Shown: one piece after another, positions 29,194 to 36,666 of the stretch
Layout: every line of letters begins with the position of its first letter
Numbering within the stretch: position 1 is the first letter of the stretch
Origin: Fen-1301 sp963786395
GTDB lineage: Bacteria; Bacteroidota; Ignavibacteria; Ignavibacteriales; Ignavibacteriaceae
Direction of reading: 5' to 3'
NCBI GenBank assembly: GCA_963786395.1
Contig: CAWAZD010000010.1
Location: 124,001 to 188,000, forward strand
DNA length: 64,000 nt
Notes under the pieces: generated by a model
Told to the model about the DNA's origin: nothing
Database searches by the model: none
Seen by the model: only the letters and a program-made list of their open reading frames with translations
Translations under genes and position numbers: made by a program

Positions 29194-29814
29194 CTATTCC
29201 TTGAAATCAAGATTTATGGGTTCAGAAGTCTTTTCATATTTGGCTGATGAAAGCATATTTGTAGTTGGTATGGATTTATCAACCTCCTCAAATTTAAGAT
29301 TGCTGAACCATATTCCACCGGTTCCCACTATTAAGGCGCCCATATTGATTAAACCACTATTAGCAGGAATGTCTAATACAATCTCGTATAGTTTCCAGTC
29401 AGTAGTTCCTTTAACTGGGCGGTTACCCATATTATCAAAACCTAACTGAAGTTTTTGATCTTCTTTGGCGTCGATTCGCATCCAGAAACCAGCGCTTTTT
29501 TCAACATCCGTGGATTTCATATAACCGCTTAGTTTGATTCTTTTGCCAAGGTATTTTTCAGCCGGGAAAGTTTGCATTAAAGTTCCGAACCCTTTTATGT
29601 CTGTTTTTATAGATTTTATATATGCGGCATTACTTTTATTAGACCCATAGTTTTTTTCTACTCCTATTACATAACTTTCAGGGCTGGTGCCAGCCTGAAA
29701 CCAACCTTTGGGGATATTGCTTCCTTGAAAAAAACCATAACCAAGAATAATTGTGGTTATTGATACCAGAATGATTGCTAAAAAAACTATCTTTTTAGAT
29801 GTCATATCGTTCAC
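29194..29814 (-). CDS. Membrane-anchored protein with galactose-binding-like domain
   Basis: 206 residues: an N-terminal TM/signal anchor (about 6-27) and a beta-rich domain with GFWMRIDAKEDQKLQLGFDN, TTDWKLYEIVLDIPANSG and GTGGIWFSNLKFEEVD. This pattern is common as an appended all-beta module in Bacteroidota proteins and is reminiscent of carbohydrate-binding-like folds. No catalytic residues recognised. It probably faces the periplasm. Monocistronic, convergent with the PPC gene. Role unknown. Confidence 0.65.
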   Translation of the reverse strand: MNDMTSKKIVFLAIILVSITTIILGYGFFQGSNIPKGWFQAGTSPESYVIGVEKNYGSNKSNAAYIKSIKTDIKGFGTLMQTFPAEKYLGKRIKLSGYMKSTDVEKSAGFWMRIDAKEDQKLQLGFDNMGNRPVKGTTDWKLYEIVLDIPANSGLINMGALIVGTGGIWFSNLKFEEVDKSIPTTNMLSSAKYEKTSEPINLDFKE

Positions 29815-29944
29815 CTTTTAAGTTAGTTGAAAATATTGATATTTAATTTTATTAAAGCACTATCAACAGTTGAATTAAAATCATTTGATTGAGAAACCCT
29901 GCTAAGGCTTATTAATTCTGGATATTTTATAAAATAATAACAGT

Positions 29945-30670
29945 TTATTGAATATTATTTCCGTAATTATAGATAATATCTATAGTATCTCCGTTAGTGA
30001 TGATCCCACCTATAATTGCACCTCCGATAGACCCTACAAGAACTCCAACTATGGAATCATACGCCATTATTTGCATTCGTGATAGACCACCATGATCATA
30101 TTCCTTATTCGGATCCGAGGTAACAGGTATATCTGAATTTGCAGAACCAATGAAAGATCCTAAAATTAATCCCGTTACCAGGCCTCCCCCCAGTCCATAG
30201 CCTATGCCTCTTCCTATTGAACTCACGATGTCATTTATGTGTATCCTTCTTAATTCTTTAGTAGGGAAACTTTTTGAAGTATTTAATATTTCATCAAATC
30301 TAATTATTGAATCACTGTTTGCGATAAAAATATTCCTTGCATTTATACTTTGTTTATTTTGCAATTCAATAATACCTTCGGTGAATGTACCGGGTATATA
30401 ATCAATTTTTTTCATGCTTGGATATGGAATATTCTTGTGCATAATTGAAAAAAATTCAATAGAAATGGAATCACTTCTAACGGATAAATTATCTCCTTCA
30501 TAAATACTATCTTTAACAGTTATAATAACATGTCTCTCACTAACCATTTTATTTAACTCTATTATGGAACTATCATCCGAAAGTAAAAAGCTGCTATGAC
30601 TGCAGCCGGTTAAAAAAAGAAAACTCACAGAGAATATCAGCAGATTTAAATTAGAAATTCCTGAATCCAT
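29945..30670 (-). CDS. Lipoprotein with glycine-zipper C-terminus, function unknown
   Basis: 241 residues. The signal peptide ends in a lipobox (FLFLTGCSH; Cys at about 23), so it should be an envelope lipoprotein. The middle (ITVKDSIYEGDNLSVRSDSISIEF and SINARNIFIANSDSIIRFDEI) suggests two short beta repeats. The C-terminal third has two glycine-rich membrane-like stretches (GIGYGLGGGLVTGLILGSFIGS and VGVLVGSIGGAIIGGI), the glycine-zipper pattern. Family not recognised. Confidence 0.65.
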   Translation of the reverse strand: MDSGISNLNLLIFSVSFLFLTGCSHSSFLLSDDSSIIELNKMVSERHVIITVKDSIYEGDNLSVRSDSISIEFFSIMHKNIPYPSMKKIDYIPGTFTEGIIELQNKQSINARNIFIANSDSIIRFDEILNTSKSFPTKELRRIHINDIVSSIGRGIGYGLGGGLVTGLILGSFIGSANSDIPVTSDPNKEYDHGGLSRMQIMAYDSIVGVLVGSIGGAIIGGIITNGDTIDIIYNYGNNIQ

Positions 30671-30750
30671 TTTTCTTTCAATTAATAATTTATTGTTTAT
30701 TAAATATACTTGTTTCTTGTAATTATTTTCAAATTATATAAATAGAATTT

Positions 30751-30798
30751 CTCTAGAACCTCCGACCCCTCCGACTTTGTCAGAGTTCTCTAAACTAG
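30751..30798 (-). other. Truncated tRNA-like fragment C (minus strand)
   Basis: On the minus strand this reads TTTAGAGAACTCTGACAAAG then TCGGAGGGGTCGGAGGTTCT. It matches the D-stem/anticodon-arm/T-arm start of the tRNA-like fragments at 31116-31167 and 31592-31647 (TTTAGAGCACTCCGA...TCGGAGGGGTCGGA). It lacks acceptor halves. The rest of the 30671-30970 gap shows no gene. Confidence 0.7.
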
Positions 30799-30970
30799 AT
30801 TATTCAAATAGTCTTGGAAATTTAGATATTCCAAAACTCGTTCAATTCAAAGGAGAATGTGCACTTCAAAGTCTAAGATAGAAACTTTACAAGAAAAGAT
30901 GGTTTTGTATAGATATGAGATTTTTACTAAATTAGGTTGTTAGAAAATTTAATTGTTCTTACTAAAAATT

Positions 30971-31043
30971 GCGAGCGTAACTCAGTTGGTAGAGTGTCAG
31001 CTTCCCAAGCTGGATGTCGCGGGTTCGATCCCCGTCGCTCGCT
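30971..31043 (+). tRNA. tRNA-Gly (anticodon CCC)
   Basis: 73-nt cloverleaf: acceptor GCGAGCG / CGCTCGC, D-arm with CTCAGTTGGTAGAG, anticodon stem TCAGC / GCTGG with loop TTCCCAA (anticodon CCC), T-arm GCGGGTTCGATCCCCGT, discriminator T. No CCA encoded. First RNA of a tRNA cluster on the plus strand. Confidence 0.95.
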
Positions 31044-31115
31044 CAAAAAGATAAAAAAGATTTTGGAAAATAGAGTATAAAATCAGATATTTGGACTCTG
31101 TTTTTTGGACAAAAG

Positions 31116-31167
31116 GGGGGCTTAGCTCAGTTGGTTTAGAGCACTCCGACAAGTCGGAGGGGTCGGA
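31116..31167 (+). other. Truncated tRNA-like fragment A (5' part)
   Basis: Starts like tRNA-Val (GGGGGCTTAGCTCAGTTGG), continues TTTAGAGCACTCCGACAAGT and CGGAGGGGTCGGA, then loses homology before the T-arm (AAGAGATTTATA). The anticodon arm CTCCG-ACAAGT-CGGAG has a 6-nt loop, so it is not a normal decoding tRNA. Its missing 3' part is what fragment B (31592-31647) supplies. Confidence 0.8.
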
Positions 31168-31229
31168 AGAGATTTATATTGGATAAACTCTTAAATTGAG
31201 CAATTGAAATTTTGAATACATGTAATTAT

Positions 31230-31304
31230 GGGGGCTTAGCTCAGTTGGTTCAGAGCATCTGCCTTACAAGCAGAGGGTCGTAGGTTCGAATCCTTCAGCC
31301 CCCA
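31230..31304 (+). tRNA. tRNA-Val (anticodon TAC)
   Basis: 75-nt cloverleaf: acceptor GGGGGCT / AGCCCCC, D-arm TAGCTCAGTTGGTTCAGA, anticodon stem TCTGC / GCAGA with loop CTTACAA (anticodon TAC), T-loop TTCGAAT, discriminator A. The T-stem (GTAGG / CCTTC) has one U-U mismatch; its 3' end (TCCTTCAGCCCCCACA) is identical to that of tRNA-like fragment B. Followed by a terminator. Confidence 0.93.
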
Positions 31305-31311
31305 CAAAAAG

Positions 31312-31336
31312 ACCCTTCCAGTGGAAGGGTTTTTTA
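31312..31336 (+). terminator. Rho-independent terminator after tRNA-Val
   Basis: Stem ACCCTTCCA / TGGAAGGGT with a one-base loop, followed by TTTTTT. It ends the tRNA transcript 7 bp after tRNA-Val and overlaps the first possible (GTG) start of the GIY-YIG ORF. Confidence 0.85.
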
Positions 31337-31596
31337 TTATATGGAGGTTCCAGCATTATTATGTTTATGTTCTGGAATCAAATAAATACAGACATTATAT
31401 CGGTTTTACTTCCAATTTATCTCAAAGATTATCGCAGCATAATAGAAAGCATCATGGTTCAACTTATGGCATTGAAGAAATTTGGAATATTTTAATTTCA
31501 AAAGAGTTCCCTTCTAAACAGGATGCTATGAAAACCGAAGCCTATCTTAAATCACTTAAGAACTACCGAAAAGCAATAGACTATTTGAATATTTAG
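31321..31596 (+). CDS. GIY-YIG endonuclease domain protein lodged among tRNA sequences
   Basis: Small single-domain GIY-YIG nuclease (UPF0213/UvrC-N-like), about 80 residues of recognisable domain: YYVYVLES (GIY strand), HYIGFTSN (YIG strand), the conserved Arg in LSQRLSQHN, and the catalytic Glu in KTEAYLKSLKNYRK. No ATG lies in frame before the domain; the only start is GTG at 31321 inside the tRNA-Val terminator, or the true start has been lost (GGAGG at 31343). The stop codon TAG (31594-31596) lies inside the TTTAGAGCACTCC beginning of tRNA-like fragment B. Such small nucleases are often solitary or mobile; DNA target unknown. Activity is uncertain. Confidence 0.8.
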   Translation: MEGFFIIWRFQHYYVYVLESNKYRHYIGFTSNLSQRLSQHNRKHHGSTYGIEEIWNILISKEFPSKQDAMKTEAYLKSLKNYRKAIDYLNI

Positions 31597-31647
31597 AGCA
31601 CTCCGATAGAATCGGAGGGGTCGGAGGTTCGACTCCTTCAGCCCCCA
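31592..31647 (+). other. Truncated tRNA-like fragment B (3' part)
   Basis: Begins TTTAGAGCACTCCGATAGAA, continues TCGGAGGGGTCGG, a normal T-arm (GGAGGTTCGACTCCTTC) and acceptor 3' half AGCCCCCA. The anticodon arm is CTCCG-ATAGAAT-CGGAG with a 7-nt loop. The 5' acceptor and most of the D-arm are missing, replaced by the GIY-YIG ORF. A terminator follows, as after a real tRNA. Confidence 0.8.
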
Positions 31648-31651
31648 CAAG

Positions 31652-31685
31652 AAAGCTTCAAGATTAAACATTTTGAAGCTTTTTC
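31652..31685 (+). terminator. Rho-independent terminator after tRNA-like fragment B
   Basis: Stem AAAGCTTCAA / TTGAAGCTTT with an 11-nt loop followed by a T-run. It could also serve the convergent tautomerase gene (ends 31694) from the other strand, since the hairpin is preceded by A residues. Confidence 0.85.
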
Positions 31686-31693
31686 CATTTCGA

Positions 31694-32056
31694 CTATGGA
31701 TTTAAATGCCAGTCTTCTGCATAGTTTTCCTTTATAACAATTATTATATCTTCCTTTCGGACACCTAATTTTGTAAAAAGATCTTCCGAAATGCGATTGA
31801 ACATTAATTTCTTTTGTTCCGGGGTTCTGCCTTTTTTAATTGTGCATTCAATATAGATTATACCCTCAGATCGTTTGATGTTTCTAAAATCCGTCTGATA
31901 AATCATCTGATCTCTTTTCATCTCATGTATCTTGTGGAAAAGTACTTCAGACGGAAAGATTAAAGTTTCTTGCATTGCAGTATGAATTAGTTCTGACAAT
32001 GATTTGATGAATTGTTTATCTTTGCCTTCCTGCAAAGTAATTGTTACAAATGGCAT
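31694..32056 (-). CDS. Tautomerase family (4-oxalocrotonate tautomerase/MIF-like) protein
   Basis: 120-residue protein beginning MPFVTITLQEGK, with the family's catalytic amino-terminal Pro exposed after Met removal (Pro2). The region HKIHEMKRDQMIYQTDFRNI and YIECTIKKGRTPEQKKLMFNRI fits the long (about 120-130) tautomerase subgroup. It would catalyse keto-enol tautomerisation of a small oxo-acid; substrate unknown. Single gene. Confidence 0.82.
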   Translation of the reverse strand: MPFVTITLQEGKDKQFIKSLSELIHTAMQETLIFPSEVLFHKIHEMKRDQMIYQTDFRNIKRSEGIIYIECTIKKGRTPEQKKLMFNRISEDLFTKLGVRKEDIIIVIKENYAEDWHLNP

Positions 32057-32248
32057 AATTTCCTATTATTTATTTTGTTACACGCAATAATATAATAACA
32101 TTTATGCAGAAATGGCTCTGTCATTAGCATTACAATCATTTAACATTCCTAATATCTTTTTCTAAATTATTTTGATATGGCATGAAAATTCACATTTACC
32201 ATCCAATAACTTTGAATTTGGTATTGTAAATGAATATTTTTGTTATGG

Positions 32249-32275
32249 TTGTCCCATCGTTCAGTGGTAAAATAA
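32249..32275 (+). other. Possible tRNA-Glu 5' fragment
   Basis: GTTGTCCCATCGTTCAGTGG then TAAAA resembles the acceptor and D-arm of a bacterial tRNA-Glu/Gln type gene. No anticodon or T-arm follows; the DUF362 gene starts 10 bp later. Likely a remnant, or chance similarity. Confidence 0.4.
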
Positions 32276-32284
32276 TAGGTATTT

Positions 32285-33886
32285 ATGAAAATCTCCAGAA
32301 GAACATTTCTTAAAACCTCATCAATTGCAGGCACGGCAGTAGCTTTAAATGCATCCCCGATATTTGGCAGATTATTAAAACAATCTTTGGATTATTACGG
32401 CGTACACCCTTTCATTAGTGCTAATCCCGATGCTGTGTTTATATTTCGGACTAATGTGGATGTGAAAACAAACTCTGATGCAATTAGAACTACAGGACTT
32501 AATTTTGGCAGGTCTGTTTTTGTTCATATGGATCAGGGTAATGGGGCAATTCCGCTTAATTATAAAGTCGCGCTTAAACCTAATATAACTTGCCGGAATG
32601 TTTCAGACCCTAATTATACAAGATTAGGAACTATGGGTATTGTTACCGACTCCTTTTATGTTGAAGGGATTATTCAGAGCATTAAAGAACTAGGGGTGCA
32701 AAGTAATAAATTCTATATCCGTGAAACTAACTGTCCCGCTGATTATGAGGGAGGCGGATATATTTCAATGGCAGCACGTACAGGTGCGGATATCCGCGAT
32801 CTGAGCACAAATGTTATCAATCTCGATCCTTCAGATGTACAATGGGAATCTCTCAATGGAGTGTGGTTTAATAAAATTCCTTTCCTGGCTCCAATTAATT
32901 CCCCGGATACTTTTCTGGTTAATATAGCAAAACTTAAAACGCATGGCATGGGGATGACTCTTTGCGCTAAAAATATGCAAGGCTCTATTGCCCATAACTA
33001 TCAACAGCATTGCACAGCGTATAGCGCAAACATGAATATTCCTTCTGATGATATTCAGCCTGATGCTAAAACAGTTATCATGGCAAATTATAATCGTCAT
33101 CTTTCTGATCAGATTCCACGTTGGGATCGTCCCGGTGATGATGGTGGATTATGGCAGGAAACCTGGGCTACCCGCTGCCTTGATACAAATTCAATTACAC
33201 ATCCAAACTTGCATATCATTGAAGGGATTTATGGGAGGGACGGAAATTTTATTTATGGTCCCGGGGCAAACGGACTGGCAACAGACTATATGACTAATTA
33301 TATTATTTTTGGTAAAAATCCTTTTCATGTTGATACAATCGGTCATTGGCTCGGTGGACACGAACCAGGAAATTTTGGATTGTTCCATATGGCAATTGAA
33401 CGTGGATTGTCAACTATCCTAAATCCTTCCAAAATATCTCTTTATGAATGGCAGCTAACAGGGAATGCAAATTTAACTCCATTAGAAAGTTTTACTCGTA
33501 CTCCATTAAAAACATATTATCTCCAGCGTAATTATAAAGGACAGACTGAGGACTATTGGCACCTGGTTAATGAACCATATAATTATCCGGTTTCCGTTCG
33601 GAATAATATCCCTGACCGCCCTGAAAGTTTTGTACTTTACCAGAATTTTCCCAATCCATTCAATCCTTCCACAGCAATTCAGTTTTCAATTCCTCAGAAT
33701 GGGAATGTCAGGATTGAAGTATGTGATATTACGGGAAGTGTAGTGATGAAATTGACTGACAAATATTATTTGAAAGGGACTCATCTTGTTTCATGGAATA
33801 CACATCAGTCCGTTTCAGGAATGTATTTCTATAGAATGTTTTTTAATGGGTTTACACAAACCAGGAAAATGCTGTTACTTAAATAA
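32285..33886 (+). CDS. DUF362 family secreted protein with Tat signal and T9SS sorting domain
   Basis: 533 residues. N-terminus MKISRRTFLKTSSIAGTAVA is a twin-arginine (Tat) signal. The body matches DUF362 proteins (KVALKPNITC, NIAKLKTHGMGMTLCAKNMQG, HLSDQIPR, NLHIIEGIYGRDGN). The C-terminus is a T9SS sorting domain (YQNFPNPFNPSTAIQFSI, ending RKMLLLK). Together these predict folding, possibly with a cofactor, in the cytoplasm, Tat export, then T9SS passage to the surface. DUF362 relatives often carry iron-sulfur clusters, but no clear ferredoxin motif is visible. Frame intact. Function unknown. Confidence 0.88.
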   Translation: MKISRRTFLKTSSIAGTAVALNASPIFGRLLKQSLDYYGVHPFISANPDAVFIFRTNVDVKTNSDAIRTTGLNFGRSVFVHMDQGNGAIPLNYKVALKPNITCRNVSDPNYTRLGTMGIVTDSFYVEGIIQSIKELGVQSNKFYIRETNCPADYEGGGYISMAARTGADIRDLSTNVINLDPSDVQWESLNGVWFNKIPFLAPINSPDTFLVNIAKLKTHGMGMTLCAKNMQGSIAHNYQQHCTAYSANMNIPSDDIQPDAKTVIMANYNRHLSDQIPRWDRPGDDGGLWQETWATRCLDTNSITHPNLHIIEGIYGRDGNFIYGPGANGLATDYMTNYIIFGKNPFHVDTIGHWLGGHEPGNFGLFHMAIERGLSTILNPSKISLYEWQLTGNANLTPLESFTRTPLKTYYLQRNYKGQTEDYWHLVNEPYNYPVSVRNNIPDRPESFVLYQNFPNPFNPSTAIQFSIPQNGNVRIEVCDITGSVVMKLTDKYYLKGTHLVSWNTHQSVSGMYFYRMFFNGFTQTRKMLLLK

Positions 33887-34204
33887 CAATATATTGAATC
33901 TCTAACCAAAATCGATTCTATTCTTAACATAATTCGAAGGTTCAATTCAATTATAGAAAGAACCAGACTGCTTTAGAAAACGATGCACCGGGGGATGAGT
34001 AAAAAACGTTCACAGGATTAAAAGTATTTAGGGGAATATTTGGGTTGGAGGTAAGTAAAGTAATAGTCTGGTTAACACCCTCAACGCAGTCATCTTGCCC
34101 AGTCCTGGTTGAGGGTATTACTTAAAAGCAATTGTTAACCATGACAAAAATAAACCATCATAGTGCCCAAGACAAAAACTTTTGTTTCTAATTCGGCAAC
34201 TTTG
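33887..34204. other. Intergenic region with a long imperfect hairpin
   Basis: Convergent gap of 318 bp with no ORF of note. TAACACCCTCAAC (34075-34087) and GTTGAGGGTATTA (34107-34119) pair over 13 bp with one G-U/mismatch position and a 19-nt loop. No T-run follows. It may be a bidirectional transcription stop. Confidence 0.45.
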
Positions 34205-34777
34205 TTAAAAATTGTTGCTTTCTGGAAGCATTCCTTTCTGCCGGATCTTTAATATTTCCTCAAACGAATAAGCTTTGGTTGTTGCTGTGCAAATCAGGTA
34301 TTGGGAACCTGCCGGCACATTCACTTTTAAGGTGTCATTATTGCCTGTAGGTGAAACAAATACTTCCCCGGCACTTCTTATAGTTCCATTATAGTTTATT
34401 ATACCTGAAATGACATATACAAAGTGAATTGATTTTGGTGGTACAGACAAGCGAACGTTGGGAATAGTAAATTCATCAAGTGCATATACAGTATAAACAA
34501 ATAATCTTCCGGTTGCATCTTCAAATTGAGGACGGACGATTGTATATTTATCAATAATGGGTTTAAAATCAGATCTACCGTCATTTTTTTCGAATAGATC
34601 ACCGGGATGTAATTCAAGAGCTTTGGCACAAAGTAAAATTTGACTATACCTGATCTCCTGCGTTCCACTTAGTAATTTAGATACAATAGATTTTGATAAA
34701 CCCGTTTTTTTACAAAGCTGAGATTGAGTCATATTCCGCGAAACTAAAAGTTCAGTAAGTAAATTGGCAAATACCAT
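34205..34777 (-). CDS. XRE-family regulator with C-terminal cupin
   Basis: 190 residues: helix-turn-helix of the Cro/CI type (about 8-62; MTQSQLCKKTGLSKSIVSKLLSGTQEI) and a cupin-like beta barrel (about 85-180; LSVPPKSIHFVYVISGIINYNGTIRSAGEVFVSPTG). This architecture usually senses a small ligand in the cupin and represses or activates nearby metabolic genes. The downstream OsmC gene is one plausible target, by proximity only. Weakly similar at its N-terminus to the next small regulator. Confidence 0.85.
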   Translation of the reverse strand: MVFANLLTELLVSRNMTQSQLCKKTGLSKSIVSKLLSGTQEIRYSQILLCAKALELHPGDLFEKNDGRSDFKPIIDKYTIVRPQFEDATGRLFVYTVYALDEFTIPNVRLSVPPKSIHFVYVISGIINYNGTIRSAGEVFVSPTGNNDTLKVNVPAGSQYLICTATTKAYSFEEILKIRQKGMLPESNNF

Positions 34778-34850
34778 TCATCCTCCATCTATTTCCAAAT
34801 TGAAAATATAAAGAGACAGGATAGTTTGAGTTGTGATTAACGTTGTATAA

Positions 34851-35051
34851 TTAAATATTCTTAAGTAGGTCCATAATGCTAACTTTAAGAGCTTTGCTAA
34901 TGATTATGAGATCAGAAAGTTTGGGATCTTTGTTTCCACCCAGTAGTTTTGAGATTTTGCTGGTAGAAAAATGCGTTAGACGAGATAAGTCCACCTGTTG
35001 GATATCGCGTTCCTGCATCAATTTTTTCAAATTCATTGCGAATGACTCCAT
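34851..35051 (-). CDS. Small XRE-family DNA-binding protein
   Basis: 66-residue Cro/CI-type helix-turn-helix only (LKKLMQERDIQQVDLSRLTHFSTSKISKLLGGNKDPKLSDLIIISKALKVS). No effector domain. It lies 73 bp upstream of the cupin regulator on the same strand, and the two HTH domains have the same layout (SKISKLLGG / SKIVSKLLSG-like), suggesting old duplication. Target unknown. Confidence 0.8.
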   Translation of the reverse strand: MESFAMNLKKLMQERDIQQVDLSRLTHFSTSKISKLLGGNKDPKLSDLIIISKALKVSIMDLLKNI

Positions 35052-35193
35052 TCGGCATCTCCTATTGTAATTAGGCCGCCGGCCCGAAGGATCACTGATG
35101 ATCCATGGACTATAATAATCAATTCTTTGTACTAAGACAAGAGCCCGATATCATAAAAATAGTGTCAATCAAATTATTATTTCATGAGTATTC

Positions 35194-35703
35194 TTAAGTT
35201 ATATTGCTAAAACGAGTTTCAACTTTACAGGGATTAGAAATAGTCTGTAAAACCACACAGTATCTTTCTGTTAACTGAATTAGTTTTTGAAGCTGTTCTT
35301 CGCTGGCATTTGTTTCGAGATCAAAACTCAGGCGTATTTTCATAAAGCCAACAGGGATTTCTTTAGAAACTCCCAATGTGCCTCTGAAATCTAAATCGCC
35401 TTCTGCTTTTACAATTCCATTTTTAACTTCAATACCTATCGAAGTAGCTACTGCACTTAAAGTAACACCAGCACAAGCTACTAATGCTTCCAGAAGCATA
35501 TCTCCCGAACATGCAAGCATTCCGGTACCACCGGTTGCCTTATGCAATCCAGCCTCTCTTAATGCTTTGCCTGTTTCAACCTTGCAGGAAACGTTTTCAC
35601 CCAATATTCCAGTTGCCCTCAGTGTAATTAATGCAAATCCAGGATTAACACGATACTGTTCTTTAATAGGGGTTTGTATTAAACGTAATTCTTCTGCTTT
35701 CAT
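35194..35703 (-). CDS. OsmC family peroxiredoxin-like protein
   Basis: 169 residues. Matches OsmC/Ohr-type thiol peroxidases, which reduce organic hydroperoxides in the cytoplasm. The two conserved cysteines are in ALVACAGVTLSA and LTERYCVVLQT, with the usual partner Glu candidate in the first helix region. Length is typical. Single gene with ATG at 35703. Confidence 0.88.
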   Translation of the reverse strand: MKAEELRLIQTPIKEQYRVNPGFALITLRATGILGENVSCKVETGKALREAGLHKATGGTGMLACSGDMLLEALVACAGVTLSAVATSIGIEVKNGIVKAEGDLDFRGTLGVSKEIPVGFMKIRLSFDLETNASEEQLQKLIQLTERYCVVLQTISNPCKVETRFSNIT

Positions 35704-35915
35704 ATTATATATTTATTAATACTCAAAAATATTTAGAAAAGATACTAAATGTTATGAGTAGAATTACAAGGTTATGTAAAATCAAACCCAATCAGAGAGC
35801 ATCAAAGAGGATTTTATATTTTTTATTATGTTATAGTTTAAAAATTATTATTTATATTAACACCACATTTTTTTAACATTACTACATCAATTAATTTAAT
35901 TATAGGAGACATAAT

Positions 35916-36575
35916 ATGGTAGATGAAATGGAAATGAGTTTGCGCCCGGTTGATACACCTATGCCGCTATTCCCTTCGAAAGTTATTACTCTTAAAGACG
36001 GCCAGAAGATGGTTATGCGTCAGATAGGAAGAGAAGAAACAGCTCTTCTTTTACCTCACGTTGAACCATTGATCCATCTTAACAGAGATTTTTATAATAT
36101 AGTTGCTTCACGTTTATATTCAGAACTTCTTGGATACGTAACATACCGTGTTCAGGACGAATATGTTATAATTGGTCAGATTGATGGTGAGCTAGCTGCA
36201 ATCGTTAACGGCAGAACAATAAATCCAAAGGTTGGACTTTCTTACCATACATTTACACTAAAACGCGGATTAAGAGTAGGTGCTCTTGGATTTGCTACAA
36301 AGATGGAATATCATTTTGATTTTCTTAATCATGAAGAAGTGTTAGTAGTTGCAGAATCCCCAATAGGATTCAGAAGATGGATGGAAGAATATAAACTAGT
36401 TCAGAGATTTGAAATTCCTCACGAATTAGGCGGCTGTCCTTCATGGGCATTAACAAAAGAACTTTACAATAACGTAAAGGGAACATTGGTTCAGGGAGTA
36501 CGTCCTGTTCCTGCAGATCTTCTTGCAAAGGCAGAAGCTGGAATTCTTGCTCCTAAGGATCCTCCTAAACCTTAA
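35916..36575 (+). CDS. Conserved hypothetical protein, possibly GNAT-like acetyltransferase
   Basis: 219 residues, no signal peptide. A beta-alpha pattern (KMVMRQIGREETALLLPHVEPLIH, YVIIGQIDGELAAIVNGRTI, GLRVGALGFATKMEYHF, EEVLVVAESPIGFRRWMEEYKL) is reminiscent of a GNAT acetyltransferase fold, but the acetyl-CoA loop is not obvious, so this is only a suggestion. A strong Shine-Dalgarno (AGGAG, 35906) sits 6 bases before ATG and a clean terminator follows, consistent with a well-expressed monocistronic gene. Confidence 0.7.
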   Translation: MVDEMEMSLRPVDTPMPLFPSKVITLKDGQKMVMRQIGREETALLLPHVEPLIHLNRDFYNIVASRLYSELLGYVTYRVQDEYVIIGQIDGELAAIVNGRTINPKVGLSYHTFTLKRGLRVGALGFATKMEYHFDFLNHEEVLVVAESPIGFRRWMEEYKLVQRFEIPHELGGCPSWALTKELYNNVKGTLVQGVRPVPADLLAKAEAGILAPKDPPKP

Positions 36576-36610
36576 TGCTAATGATAGTCTGAACAGACAT
36601 TGGTAATTAG

Positions 36611-36637
36611 AAAGGGCTGGATTTATCCAGCCCTTTT
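36611..36637 (+). terminator. Rho-independent terminator
   Basis: Stem AAAGGGCTGGA / TCCAGCCCTTT with a short ATTTA-type loop followed by T-run, 35 bp after the 219-residue gene's stop. The mirrored A-run lets it act on the convergent SnoaL-like gene as well. Confidence 0.9.
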
Positions 36638-36666
36638 TATATAATCAGGTTAAGCATCACTGAAGA

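Noticed and set aside
31116..31167. Fragment A as a functional tRNA
   Set aside because: No T-arm or 3' acceptor follows, and the anticodon loop has only 6 nt.
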